Of a DNA stretch of 32,148 nt, positions 1-7,396 are shown piece by piece. Positions within the stretch are counted from its first letter, which is position 1. Each line of letters starts with the position of its first letter. The DNA comes from Armatimonadota bacterium (GTDB taxonomy: Bacteria > Sysuimicrobiota > Sysuimicrobiia > Sysuimicrobiales > Sysuimicrobiaceae), in NCBI GenBank assembly GCA_031432545.1, contig JAVKGX010000017.1:1-32148 (forward strand), written 5' to 3'. The notes under the pieces were generated by a model. The model ran no database searches and was not told the origin of the DNA. It worked only from the letters and a program-made list of their open reading frames with translations. The position numbers and the translations under genes were made by a program.

Positions 1-3
1 GCC

Positions 4-1080
4 GTGGCACGCGGTCTCCAGGGGGCCCCAGACGCGGACGTCAATAGCCCGCATCCCGCGCTCGGGCACGTGGATCCCGCCCGGGTCCTGCGCTTCGGTC
101 AGGCGGGGCGCTCTCGGCTGGTCAGCATCAGTCTGACGTGGGCCATGGCGGGGATCCTCCTGCTCATCTTGGCGTTTGGGACGCCGCCTTCGCGTTCCGC
201 GCCGCCTCGGGCACCAGACCGTGCTGTCCTCGCCGTCCACGCCAACCGGCTCGAGGGAAAGTACGTCTTCCGCAGCCGGACCTGGGACCTCGAGCAGATC
301 CGGCGGGTGTTCAACGCCGTGATCGTCGCTGCCGGCGACCAGGATCTCGTCAGGGCGGCGCGGGCCGCAGGGCTCGCCGTCTACATTCAGTTCGACGAGA
401 AGCGCGACTTTGCAGCGGGCAAGGACATCGCCCCTACCGTTCGGGCCGTCGTCGCCCAGGTCCGTGCCAACCCGGGGACGATCGCGGGCATACGGATTGC
501 CGACGAACTCAACGAAGCGCTCGATCCACAGACGGCGCTTGCCTATCTGCGCGCGACCGGTGGCGTGCTGCGCCGCGAAGCCCCCGGCGTGCCGGTGATC
601 GTCGACGTGATCGACGGCGAGCTGACCTGCAACCAGCCGGGGCAGAGGCTGTGCGCGCAGTACCTCGTCGGCAACTCCCGCTACCTGCGCGACTACGTCC
701 TCAAGATGTTCTACGAATCCGGGTACGTCGACGGGTTCTTTCTGTCGACGAGCCTGCGCAACTTCGACCCGGACGTCCAGGCGAGGGCGTGGCAGAAGGC
801 TCGCGCGATGTTTCCGCAGCCGTTTTTGCTGTTCAACCGCACGGCGCAACTGTCGTTCTCCGAGCCTTCCTACCCGCACGACGCCGCGACGGCACGCAGA
901 CAGGTCGCGGCGCACGTCAGCGTGCCGCTTCTCCAGGGCGCCGACGGGGTCGACCTGTGGGCCTGGCACCGCCCCTGGCGCGACTCGCTGCGCACGTTCC
1001 TCGACAAGGACGGCCGCGCCAACCCGCTGTGGGATGCGCTGGTCCAGGCAGCGCGGGAGATGGGGGTCCACCGACCGTGA
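4..1080 (+). CDS. Membrane-anchored or secreted protein of unknown function, TIM-barrel glycoside-hydrolase-like
   Basis: I do not recognise the family with certainty. The protein has one hydrophobic segment (about residues 40-58, MAGILLLILAF) followed by a roughly 300-residue soluble domain. The segment IRIADELNEAL and the spacing of predicted beta/alpha units look like a (beta/alpha)8 barrel of the glycoside-hydrolase type, with E and D residues that could be catalytic, but no family motif is decisive. The start is uncertain: GTG at 4 gives 358 residues, while ATG at 145 would place the hydrophobic segment at the N terminus as a normal signal peptide or anchor; the gene may also begin before the window. 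Its stop overlaps the GTG of the next gene, so it is co-transcribed with the RiPP operon. Whether it acts on the RiPP or on a polysaccharide is unknown. Confidence 0.6.
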   Translation: MARGLQGAPDADVNSPHPALGHVDPARVLRFGQAGRSRLVSISLTWAMAGILLLILAFGTPPSRSAPPRAPDRAVLAVHANRLEGKYVFRSRTWDLEQIRRVFNAVIVAAGDQDLVRAARAAGLAVYIQFDEKRDFAAGKDIAPTVRAVVAQVRANPGTIAGIRIADELNEALDPQTALAYLRATGGVLRREAPGVPVIVDVIDGELTCNQPGQRLCAQYLVGNSRYLRDYVLKMFYESGYVDGFFLSTSLRNFDPDVQARAWQKARAMFPQPFLLFNRTAQLSFSEPSYPHDAATARRQVAAHVSVPLLQGADGVDLWAWHRPWRDSLRTFLDKDGRANPLWDALVQAAREMGVHRP

Positions 1081-2243
1081 CACGCTCCGTCGCGCCGACC
1101 ACACCCGCCCAAGCCCTGCTGCTGCTGTGCGCCAATCCTCAGGCGGCGACCGATGCGGTGGCTGCCGGGCTGCCCGCCGACGACGCGGCGTGGGAGGCCT
1201 TCCTGGCCCTCGCGGCCGGGCACGGCGTGCTCTCGCTCGTCCACCGACGCCTTAGCGCCGAAGCCATCCCGCTCTGGGTGGCGGCCCGGCTGCGCGCGGC
1301 CCTGGAGGACACCCTCGCGCAGAACCTGTTCCTGACCGCCGAACTGCTGCGCTTGCTGGAACGTTTCGCCGCCGGGGGGGTGCGGGTGATGCCGCTGAAG
1401 GGGCCGACGCTCGCCCTTCGGCTGTACGGAAACGTCGGACTTCGCGAAGTTCGGGACCTCGACGTGCTCGTGCATCCCTCAGACGCCGAGCCAGCCCACC
1501 GACTGCTCATGGAGTCCGGATACCGCCCCGACATCCCGCTGACGCCCCGGCAGGAGGCCTTCTATCTGGCCCACGGCGCGATGCGCAACTTCGTCCGCCG
1601 CGACGGTCGCATGGTCGTCGAGCTGCACTGGCGCCTGGCGCAGAGGTACCTGCTCTTTGCACTCCCTTTCGACGAGCTGTGGCGGCGCAGGACCGTCCAG
1701 CCGCTGGGAGGGCGGTCCATTCCCGATCTGGCGCCCGAAGACCTCCTGATCGTGCTGTGCGCGCACGGTGCCAAGCACCGCTGGTCGAGGCTGTTGTGGA
1801 TCGCCGACGTCGCGGAGTTTCTCTGGCACGAACGCCCTGACTGGGAAGCGACGCTCGAACGCGCACGGTCGATGGGCTGCACGCGGATGGTGCTTGTGGG
1901 GGCAACGCTTGCGGGATCGCTGCTGCGCGCCCCGTTGCCGGACATCCTCGCGGCAGGGGCGGCCACCGATCCAATGGTCGGTACGTTGCGCGACCAGGTG
2001 ACGCGTCGCCTGTGGGTGCCCGACCACTCCGCCGTGGCCGAAAGAGTGGGGTTTTCGATGTTCTACTACCGCTGCCGGGAGCGGATCGGCGACCGCCTTC
2101 GGTATGTCTGGAGGTCGGCCACCACGCCAAACCTGCAGGACTGGAGCGCCCTGCGACTGCCTCCGGCGCTGTCGGTGCTGTACTACGCATTCCGCCCGCT
2201 GCGCCTGATCTGGAAGTACGGCAGCGAGGTGGTCCGTGGGTAG
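1077..2243 (+). CDS. Nucleotidyltransferase family protein (PF14907-type), likely RiPP-tailoring
   Basis: 388 residues from a GTG that overlaps the previous stop (GTGA). The segment from about residue 105 (PLKGPTLA) to 132 (REVRDLDVLV) has the K-G and R-x-x-D-x-D pattern of the uncharacterised nucleotidyltransferase family PF14907, with D127 and D129 as the probable metal ligands. Genes of this family sit in paeninodin/pseudomycoidin-type lasso clusters beside an HPr-kinase-like gene; in pseudomycoidin the homologue was reported to add hexose to the phosphorylated C terminus. Here the kinase, precursor and maturation genes lie 2-5 kb downstream in the same orientation, which supports the same role. 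Substrate and donor cannot be read from sequence. A much longer open frame extends upstream to 138, but it overlaps the preceding gene and is not credible as coding. Confidence 0.85.
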   Translation: MTRSVAPTTPAQALLLLCANPQAATDAVAAGLPADDAAWEAFLALAAGHGVLSLVHRRLSAEAIPLWVAARLRAALEDTLAQNLFLTAELLRLLERFAAGGVRVMPLKGPTLALRLYGNVGLREVRDLDVLVHPSDAEPAHRLLMESGYRPDIPLTPRQEAFYLAHGAMRNFVRRDGRMVVELHWRLAQRYLLFALPFDELWRRRTVQPLGGRSIPDLAPEDLLIVLCAHGAKHRWSRLLWIADVAEFLWHERPDWEATLERARSMGCTRMVLVGATLAGSLLRAPLPDILAAGAATDPMVGTLRDQVTRRLWVPDHSAVAERVGFSMFYYRCRERIGDRLRYVWRSATTPNLQDWSALRLPPALSVLYYAFRPLRLIWKYGSEVVRG

Positions 2244-3282
2244 CCGGCCAGAAGCGTCGCACATGGACCTACGGGCAGACGGGACGACTGCGGGCCGCGC
2301 GCGCGCACCGTCGTTCAGGCAGGAAGGCAGCGGGTCTCCGGCGGTGGAGCTCGTGGAGGTGACGCGCCGCTTCGGCGCCGTCGTTGCCCTCGACCGGGTG
2401 TCGATGCGCGTCGTGCCGGGGCAGGTCGCAGCGCTGCTCGGCCCCAACGGCGCCGGCAAGACGACCCTGCTGCGCGTGCTGACCGGGCTGATAGACCCCC
2501 ACGAAGGAGAGGCGCGGATCCTGGGGCAGGCGGTGACCGACGGTGGATGGGTGACCAGGCGCCTTATCGGTTTGGTCCCCTCCGGCGACCGCACCTTCTA
2601 TCTGCGCCTGTCGGGCCTGGAAAACCTCGTCTTCTTCGCGAGGCTGCACGGGATGCGGGGGCGGCAGGCGGCCGGGCGGGCACGCGAGGTCCTCGACCAG
2701 GTCGGCCTGGCAGACGCCGGGGAGGTCGCCGTCGGGCGCTACTCCCACGGCATGCAGAAGCGGTTGTCGGTGGCGCGCGCGCTGTTGACCGACCCACCTG
2801 TCCTGCTGGTCGACGAGGCGACGCACGACCTGGATCCGGAGGGGGCACAGGCGGTCCGTACGCTCGTGCGCGCGCGCGCCGCGCGCGGCACGGCGGTGAT
2901 CTGGACGACCCAACGCGTCGAGGAGATCCGGGGCTTCGCCGACACCGTGACGGTGCTCGGTCGCGGACGTGTCCTGTTCGACGGTACGGTCCCGGAACTG
3001 CTGAGCCGGTCCTTGCCCCGCCGATACATCCTGCAGGTTCGCGACGGAGCGCGGCGTGTCCCGGACCTGGCCGAGGCGCTGGACAGAGCGCTGGGTACGA
3101 CCGGCACGATCGAGCCGACCGCACAGGCCGAACACTTCCTGCTCGCCCTGCCCGAGGGCGCGATCCTCGGCGATGCGGTGGCGGCCCTGACCGCTTCGAA
3201 CTTCCAGGTCCTGGCGTGCCGCGAGGAGACGCCGGAGGTCGAGCACGTCTTCTTGCAGATCACCCGAGGAGACAGCCGATGA
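2236..3282 (+). CDS. ABC transporter ATP-binding protein (probable RiPP export)
   Basis: 348 residues. Walker A GPNGAGKTT lies at about residues 69-77, followed by a signature region YSHGMQKR in place of LSGGQ and a Walker B segment VLLVDEATHDLDP. An accessory domain of about 100 residues follows the ATPase core, as in DrrA/CcmA-type exporters of the ABC-2 class. The start is GTG 2236, overlapping the nucleotidyltransferase stop by 8 bp. The first 36 residues are Arg/Gly/Ala rich and precede the ABC fold, so ATG 2263 or GTG 2344 are possible true starts. The stop overlaps the ATG of the permease (ATGA). The adjacent RiPP genes suggest that it exports the mature peptide and gives self-immunity, by analogy with lasso D proteins. 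Confidence 0.9.
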   Translation: MGSRPEASHMDLRADGTTAGRARAPSFRQEGSGSPAVELVEVTRRFGAVVALDRVSMRVVPGQVAALLGPNGAGKTTLLRVLTGLIDPHEGEARILGQAVTDGGWVTRRLIGLVPSGDRTFYLRLSGLENLVFFARLHGMRGRQAAGRAREVLDQVGLADAGEVAVGRYSHGMQKRLSVARALLTDPPVLLVDEATHDLDPEGAQAVRTLVRARAARGTAVIWTTQRVEEIRGFADTVTVLGRGRVLFDGTVPELLSRSLPRRYILQVRDGARRVPDLAEALDRALGTTGTIEPTAQAEHFLLALPEGAILGDAVAALTASNFQVLACREETPEVEHVFLQITRGDSR

Positions 3283-4121
3283 CGATCACGACGCCGCCAC
3301 GTCCGTATCCTGGCTTCCTGCCAGGGCTGGGGGCGGTTTGGGCGTTCGTGCGCCGCGACTTCCTGATCGCCTGGAGCTACCCGGTGAACTTCCTCAGCGG
3401 GTTCGCCGGCATGATCGGCCAGGTGGCGGTCTTCTACTTCGTCGCGCAGATCGTCGACCCGTCCCGGATCGGCGGGCAGGGGCCGACGGCATACGTCGCG
3501 TTCGTCTCGGTCGGTGTGGCGGTCACGACGTTCTTCCAGCTGGGTGCGTTCCGGCTGGCAACCGCCCTCAGGACGGAGCAGTTCATCGGGACGATCGAGT
3601 CGCTGCTCGTGGCGCCGGTTTCCATGGTGACGCTCCAGTTCGGGCTCGTCGCCTACGAACTGATGCTGTTGCCCGTGCGGATGGCCCTGTTCCTGGGCAT
3701 GGTCGGCCTGCTCGGAGTGACGCTCCACCCGGCCGGGGTCCTCTCGGCTCTTTTGTTGCTGGTCGCCTTCGCACCCTTCGTCGCCGGCGTCGCTGCGCTC
3801 AGCGCCGCGGCGACGCTGCGGTTCAAAAACGCCTGGAGCGTGATCGGTGCGGGGACCGCCGCGCTGGCCGTGCTGTCCGGCGCGTACTTCCCCGTCTCCG
3901 TGTTCCCGCAATGGCTCTTTCATCTGGCCGCGGTCAACCCGATGGCGATCGTGCTGGACGGGATGCGCGCGGCGCTGCTGAGCGGTTCCGGATGGGCCGA
4001 CGTCGCGCCCGATGTGCTGGCCGTGTTGGCCATCTCTGTGGCGACGCTGCTTGTGGGGCTCGGGGCGTTCCAAGCGGCGTTCCGCGCAGAGCGTCGACGC
4101 GGGACGCTTGGCCTGTACTGA
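3279..4121 (+). CDS. ABC-2 type permease
   Basis: 280 residues with about six hydrophobic segments: around residues 38-60 (NFLSGFAGMIGQVAVFYFV), 70-90, 115-145, 148-175, 185-205 and 245-268. This is the size and layout of ABC-2 family exporters (DrrB/NatB/NodJ-like). A conserved-type stretch FPVSVFPQWL and the following LDGMRAAL match the loop and helix seen in ABC-2 permeases. The ATG overlaps the ATPase stop and the two proteins would form the exporter together (a 2+2 arrangement, unlike the single fused ATPase/membrane protein common in proteobacterial lasso clusters). It lies 8 bp before the PqqD-like gene, so it is in the same operon. The substrate is inferred only from context. Confidence 0.9.
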   Translation: MTITTPPRPYPGFLPGLGAVWAFVRRDFLIAWSYPVNFLSGFAGMIGQVAVFYFVAQIVDPSRIGGQGPTAYVAFVSVGVAVTTFFQLGAFRLATALRTEQFIGTIESLLVAPVSMVTLQFGLVAYELMLLPVRMALFLGMVGLLGVTLHPAGVLSALLLLVAFAPFVAGVAALSAAATLRFKNAWSVIGAGTAALAVLSGAYFPVSVFPQWLFHLAAVNPMAIVLDGMRAALLSGSGWADVAPDVLAVLAISVATLLVGLGAFQAAFRAERRRGTLGLY

Positions 4122-4129
4122 GGTGCTCG

Positions 4130-4414
4130 ATGATCACCGCGCAGACGAAGATCGTCCGCAACGACCGGGTCGTCTACCAGGAACTCGCGCCCGGCCAGGG
4201 CGCGGTGCTGCTGCACCTGGACACCGCACACTACCACGGGCTCAATCCGGTGGGTGCCCTGATCTGGGACCTGCTGGGGACGGAGGGCGCGACGCTGGGG
4301 GAGGTCCTGGCCGGTGTACGGGCCGCCGTGCCGGACGCGCCGGATGCCGTGGAGCGAGACGTGAGGGAGTTCATACAAGCTCTGGCCGACCGCGACGTCG
4401 TGCGCACCACCTGA
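4130..4414 (+). CDS. PqqD-family RiPP recognition element (lasso B1-type leader-binding protein)
   Basis: 94 residues, the usual length of a free-standing PqqD-like RRE. Visible features are the N-terminal beta strands with VVYQEL and AVLLHLDTAHYHGLNP, then GALIWDLLG, which is the conserved hydrophobic/Trp patch of the family, and a C-terminal three-helix winged-helix part ending FIQALADRDVV. In actinobacterial and firmicute lasso clusters this protein binds the leader YxxPxL motif and delivers the precursor to the peptidase B2. The precursor gene starts 48 bp downstream and carries that motif, and a separate B2-like gene lies at 7389-7802, so the split B1/B2 arrangement is complete. The start is ATG 4130 with a GAGGTG ribosome site just upstream. 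Confidence 0.93.
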   Translation: MITAQTKIVRNDRVVYQELAPGQGAVLLHLDTAHYHGLNPVGALIWDLLGTEGATLGEVLAGVRAAVPDAPDAVERDVREFIQALADRDVVRTT

Positions 4415-4448
4415 CACGAACCGCCAGGTGTTCGGCAAAACATCACGG

Positions 4449-4459
4449 AAAGGAGGTGA
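4449..4459 (+). promoter_or_regulatory. Full-length Shine-Dalgarno sequence of the RiPP precursor
   Basis: AAAGGAGGTGA is an uninterrupted 11-base complement of the usual 16S rRNA 3' end, with GGAGG six bases before the ATG at 4463. No other gene in this window has such a perfect site. It fixes the start of the short precursor gene and predicts high translation of the peptide relative to its processing enzymes. Confidence 0.85.
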
Positions 4460-4462
4460 GCC

Positions 4463-4618
4463 ATGAGGTACGAGAAGCCGCAGGTCGCGGACTTCGGACT
4501 GATCCAGGATCACACCTTCACACGGTGTGGTGGCTCTGGACCACCACCCAAGGACTGGGACTGCTCCTGTCCGCGCGACAAGTTCGGAGAAGCGTCCTGC
4601 GGCCATACGGGGACGTAG
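4463..4618 (+). CDS. Lasso-type RiPP precursor peptide (51 residues)
   Basis: This short gene encodes a leader fitting the lasso consensus YxxPxLxxxGxxxxxT: Y3, P6, V8 (for L), G12 and T18, with Thr at the expected penultimate leader position. The presumed core begins near T20 and holds four cysteines (C22, C34, C36, C46), a GGSGPPPKD segment at 23-31, a DKFGEAS segment at 39-45 and a C terminus CGHTGT. A normal lasso ring needs Asp or Glu at core position 7, 8 or 9. With a core starting at T20 there is none (D31 would be position 12). D31 would serve only if cleavage left G23 or G24 as the first residue. The gene lies between the leader-binding protein and the cyclase gene and has a perfect ribosome site. 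Confidence is high that it is the precursor, low on the final topology. Confidence 0.9.
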   Translation: MRYEKPQVADFGLIQDHTFTRCGGSGPPPKDWDCSCPRDKFGEASCGHTGT

Positions 4619-4643
4619 GTGCGACAGCACCCGTAACCCCGCA

Positions 4644-4677
4644 CTCCGCGGTCCGCGTCCCACCCGGGACCGCGGAG
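4644..4677 (+). promoter_or_regulatory. Stem-loop between precursor and cyclase genes
   Basis: CTCCGCGGTCC (4644-4654) and GGACCGCGGAG (4667-4677) form a perfect 11-bp stem with a 12-base loop. It sits 26 bases after the precursor stop and 37 bases before the cyclase ATG, and no T-run follows. Such hairpins after RiPP precursor genes commonly stabilise the upstream message or give partial read-through, so that peptide exceeds enzyme. The role is inferred; the structure is seen. Confidence 0.75.
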
Positions 4678-4713
4678 TCGCTCCACGATGTCCCCGGTGG
4701 CGAACGCTGAGCT

Positions 4714-6471
4714 ATGGGTTCCATCGTCGCAACCGTCGGTTTCCCTCCCGATCCGCAGTTGGGCGAGCGCATGCTCGGATCGGCACCCTACCGCGGCACG
4801 TGCCGCCAATGCGTAGCCGTCGGCAGGTGCCTGCTCGGCTTCAGCAGAACCGAAGACGGCTCGGATGCCGGCTCGGCGACGCGGGACGGATGGGGTGCGG
4901 TCTTCTGCGGGACGCTCGACAACCTGGCTGAGCTGGCCGCCGAACCGGGCGACCGGGTAGCCACCCCGGCCGAGGCGGTGCTGGCGACGTTCCAGCGCTT
5001 CGGCAAAGACGCTCCGGCCCGGCTGCGCGGCGCCTTCGCGGCCGCGGTGACCGATGGCAGGCAGCTGTGGTGCTTCCGCGACCACGTGGGCTTGTATACC
5101 CTGGTCTACTCCGAACGCGCCGGGACAGTCGCCGTCGCCAGCGAACCGGCGGAGCTCGAACCGGTGCTGCCCACCGGCCTGCAGCCGGACCTGGATGGAC
5201 TGGAAGCGCTCTTGTACAAGTTCTGCGACGGCAGCGCCGGCACCCACCTGGGGGTGCGGACCCTGCCGGCGGCGACGACCCTGTGCGCGGACGGCTCTTC
5301 CGTGCGCCTGCACCGCTACTGGCGTCCGGAGCACCTGATCGAGAGCGCACGGCTGGCAGACGACGAGATCGCCGAGCGGTTCGCGGCGTGCATGTCCCAG
5401 GCGGTCGCCCGCACCCTGACCGGTGCAGACGCCATCGCGCTGAGCGGAGGGATCGACTCGACCGCGGTGGCCGCCTTCGCGGCCCCCCTGCACCGCGCGC
5501 GCTGGGGGCGGCCGCTGGGAGCGGTTTCCGCCGTCTATCCGCAGCACCCCACCGCTGACGAGAGCGAGTTCATCCGGGCGATGGCGAGTTCGGCCGGGCT
5601 CGTGCTCCACACGTACGTTCCCGCAGCCCGCCCCACGGACCATCTGGAGTACTGGACCCGTCTGACCCGGTCCCCGGTCCACCCCCAGTACACGATCTCC
5701 GAAACCGAGGAGATGTATCGGTGCGCTCGCGCGCTCGGGTACCGGACGGTCATCACCGGCGAGTACGCGGAGGGGTTGGTCGAGATGCGCCAGGGTCTGT
5801 TCCGCCACCTGCTCCGGCGCGGCCGCATCCGCACTCTGGCCCGGCACCTGCGCGGGTACCGGGCCAACGGAGTCGGGCTCGGGTCGCTCGCCGGGCATCT
5901 GGCCGTCGCCGCCTTCCCCCGGCTGTATGCAGCCTACCGAAGGGTGAGGGGCGGGCCGCGGGTGCGCGCACCGGACTGGCTCGATGCCGATCGCGTCCGG
6001 CAGGCCCGGCGCACCGTGGAGGCGACGAGGCCGACTTGGCGGCACGCGCAGATGCCCGCTTTCGAGGGCGCCAACCTCGCGGGCTGCGCCGACGAGGTGT
6101 GCCAGGAGGTGTGCGGCGTGCGCGTGCGGGTCCCCTGGGCCGACGTGGACCTGTGGGAGTTCTTCATGAGCCTGCCCGCGGAGGTGAAGTTCCCGGACGT
6201 CCGACCCAAGGGTCTGGTCCGAAGCCTGCTGCGCGGGCGGGTGCCGGATACGATCCTTGACCGGTCGGACAAGACGTACTTCGACGACGCGATCCGGGAC
6301 AACATCGACTACAAGGCGCTGCGCCGGTGGCTGGTCGAACCCAAGCACCGCCTACGCAGCATCGACTACGAGGTCCTCGCGTACCGGCTCCATATGGAAG
6401 ACCTGGAACTGTCCGAGTTTTTGTGGGCGAAGGACCTGGCTTCGATCCAGGCGTTCCTCGCACTGTGGTGA
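4714..6471 (+). CDS. Asparagine-synthetase-like lasso macrolactam synthetase (C protein)
   Basis: 585 residues. The N-terminal part (about 1-200) resembles the Ntn glutaminase fold (CGTLDNLAEL, LRGAFAAAV, FRDHVGLYTLVY) but residue 2 is Gly, so the Cys nucleophile needed for glutamine hydrolysis is absent, as in lasso cyclases. The C-terminal half is the ATP-pyrophosphatase domain, with the PP-loop SGGIDS at residues 244-249 and a later RSDKTYFDD segment. In lasso systems this enzyme adenylates an Asp/Glu side chain and closes the ring on the peptide N terminus. Unusual cysteine groups are present: C-x2-C-x5-C near residues 29-39 (TCRQCVAVGRC) and C-x4-C-x3-C in the segment AGCADEVCQEVCGV, the latter in the synthetase domain. 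The ATG at 4714 follows the stem-loop; the stop is 7 bases before the kinase start. Confidence 0.92.
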   Translation: MGSIVATVGFPPDPQLGERMLGSAPYRGTCRQCVAVGRCLLGFSRTEDGSDAGSATRDGWGAVFCGTLDNLAELAAEPGDRVATPAEAVLATFQRFGKDAPARLRGAFAAAVTDGRQLWCFRDHVGLYTLVYSERAGTVAVASEPAELEPVLPTGLQPDLDGLEALLYKFCDGSAGTHLGVRTLPAATTLCADGSSVRLHRYWRPEHLIESARLADDEIAERFAACMSQAVARTLTGADAIALSGGIDSTAVAAFAAPLHRARWGRPLGAVSAVYPQHPTADESEFIRAMASSAGLVLHTYVPAARPTDHLEYWTRLTRSPVHPQYTISETEEMYRCARALGYRTVITGEYAEGLVEMRQGLFRHLLRRGRIRTLARHLRGYRANGVGLGSLAGHLAVAAFPRLYAAYRRVRGGPRVRAPDWLDADRVRQARRTVEATRPTWRHAQMPAFEGANLAGCADEVCQEVCGVRVRVPWADVDLWEFFMSLPAEVKFPDVRPKGLVRSLLRGRVPDTILDRSDKTYFDDAIRDNIDYKALRRWLVEPKHRLRSIDYEVLAYRLHMEDLELSEFLWAKDLASIQAFLALW

Positions 6472-6478
6472 CGTGCAC

Positions 6479-7396
6479 ATGACGACAGACGGCCTGCGGG
6501 CGTGCTCCGGTTTCGCGGTCCGGTCGGAGTTGGAGTTCCACTACCTCCGGCACGGCGGCGGCGTGCCTCTGGAGATCGTCGGCGGCGCCCGACCGGGGCC
6601 AGACCCGCACGACGAACTGTGGATCGAGTGGACACCCCGACCGGACAACGCCCTGCACGCCCGTCTGTACTCCGACGGGCGCACCTACCGGCTGTGGATC
6701 TCGGAGGTCGGCTGGTACCGCGTGCAGCCCGATGTCCTGCGGATCGAGGTCCCGGACACGGACGAACACCTGCGGCGCGAACACCGGCTGTGGGGCCTGC
6801 CGACCACGCTGTGCGCGGTCGGACGCGGCGACCTGACGCTCCACGCCGCCGCGGTTGAGGCGCACGGAGGCGCGATCGTGCTGGCCGGACCCAGCCGGTT
6901 CGGAAAGACCACGCTCGCAGCGGCCTTCCACCAGGCCGGGTTCCGACTGCTCTCCGAGGACCTGACGTGCATACGACCGCTGCCACAGCCGGCGGCCGTC
7001 CCAGGTCCGGCGACGCTGCGGATCCGCAGGGACGTCGCCGACCGGCTGGCTCTGTCCGGTGTGTGCGAGGTGGGACGCCTCGACGACCGGGTGTGCCTGG
7101 CGATCGACGACGCCCGTCGCGGGGATTGTACCCCCGTGCCCCTGCGCGCGGTGGTCTTCCTGCGCGCCGGCAACGGCTCGCCCCGGCTGGAGCCCACGAC
7201 GCTCCGCGACGGGCTCGCGGACCTGTGGACCCTGGCGTTCCGGCTGCCCAACGACCCCGACCGCACCCGGTGCTTCGCGGGCGTCGCAGCGGTCGCACGA
7301 ACCGTCTCGCTGTGGAACTTCCACCGCGCGCTCAGGCTGGAAGACCTGCCGGCGGCGGTCGCCACGCTCTCCGCACTCTGCCACAGCGATGCGTGA
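6479..7396 (+). CDS. HPr-kinase/phosphorylase-like lasso tailoring kinase (K protein)
   Basis: 305 residues. The C-terminal domain has the P-loop GPSRFGKTT (residues 137-145), preceded by LHAAAVEAHGG, which matches the HPrK-type motif placing a catalytic His just before the P-loop. A downstream acidic segment LLSEDLTCI is the likely metal-binding region. The N-terminal 110 residues are a beta-rich domain of unknown detail, as in other lasso-cluster kinases. Characterised homologues (ThcoK, PadeK) phosphorylate the C-terminal Ser of lasso precursors. The precursor here ends in Thr (T51), so Thr would be the predicted acceptor. It is placed between the cyclase and the peptidase, overlapping the peptidase gene by 8 bp. 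A role in carbon-catabolite HPr regulation is unlikely given this context. Confidence 0.88.
   Translation: MTTDGLRACSGFAVRSELEFHYLRHGGGVPLEIVGGARPGPDPHDELWIEWTPRPDNALHARLYSDGRTYRLWISEVGWYRVQPDVLRIEVPDTDEHLRREHRLWGLPTTLCAVGRGDLTLHAAAVEAHGGAIVLAGPSRFGKTTLAAAFHQAGFRLLSEDLTCIRPLPQPAAVPGPATLRIRRDVADRLALSGVCEVGRLDDRVCLAIDDARRGDCTPVPLRAVVFLRAGNGSPRLEPTTLRDGLADLWTLAFRLPNDPDRTRCFAGVAAVARTVSLWNFHRALRLEDLPAAVATLSALCHSDA

Noticed and set aside
138-1076. Upstream extension of the nucleotidyltransferase frame
   Set aside because: It overlaps the preceding gene almost entirely; the N-terminal 313 residues are Arg-rich and non-homologous looking, while the family motifs begin after the GTG at 1077.
1479-2594. 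Long - strand open frame over the nucleotidyltransferase/ABC ATPase junction
   Set aside because: It opposes two well-supported genes and shows no domain.
4510-6348. Long open frame (612 codons) on the - strand opposite the cyclase gene
   Set aside because: It is the antisense of a clearly recognised asparagine-synthetase-like gene; the protein has no motif and its composition (Arg/Pro/Gly/His rich) is that of a high-GC shadow frame.
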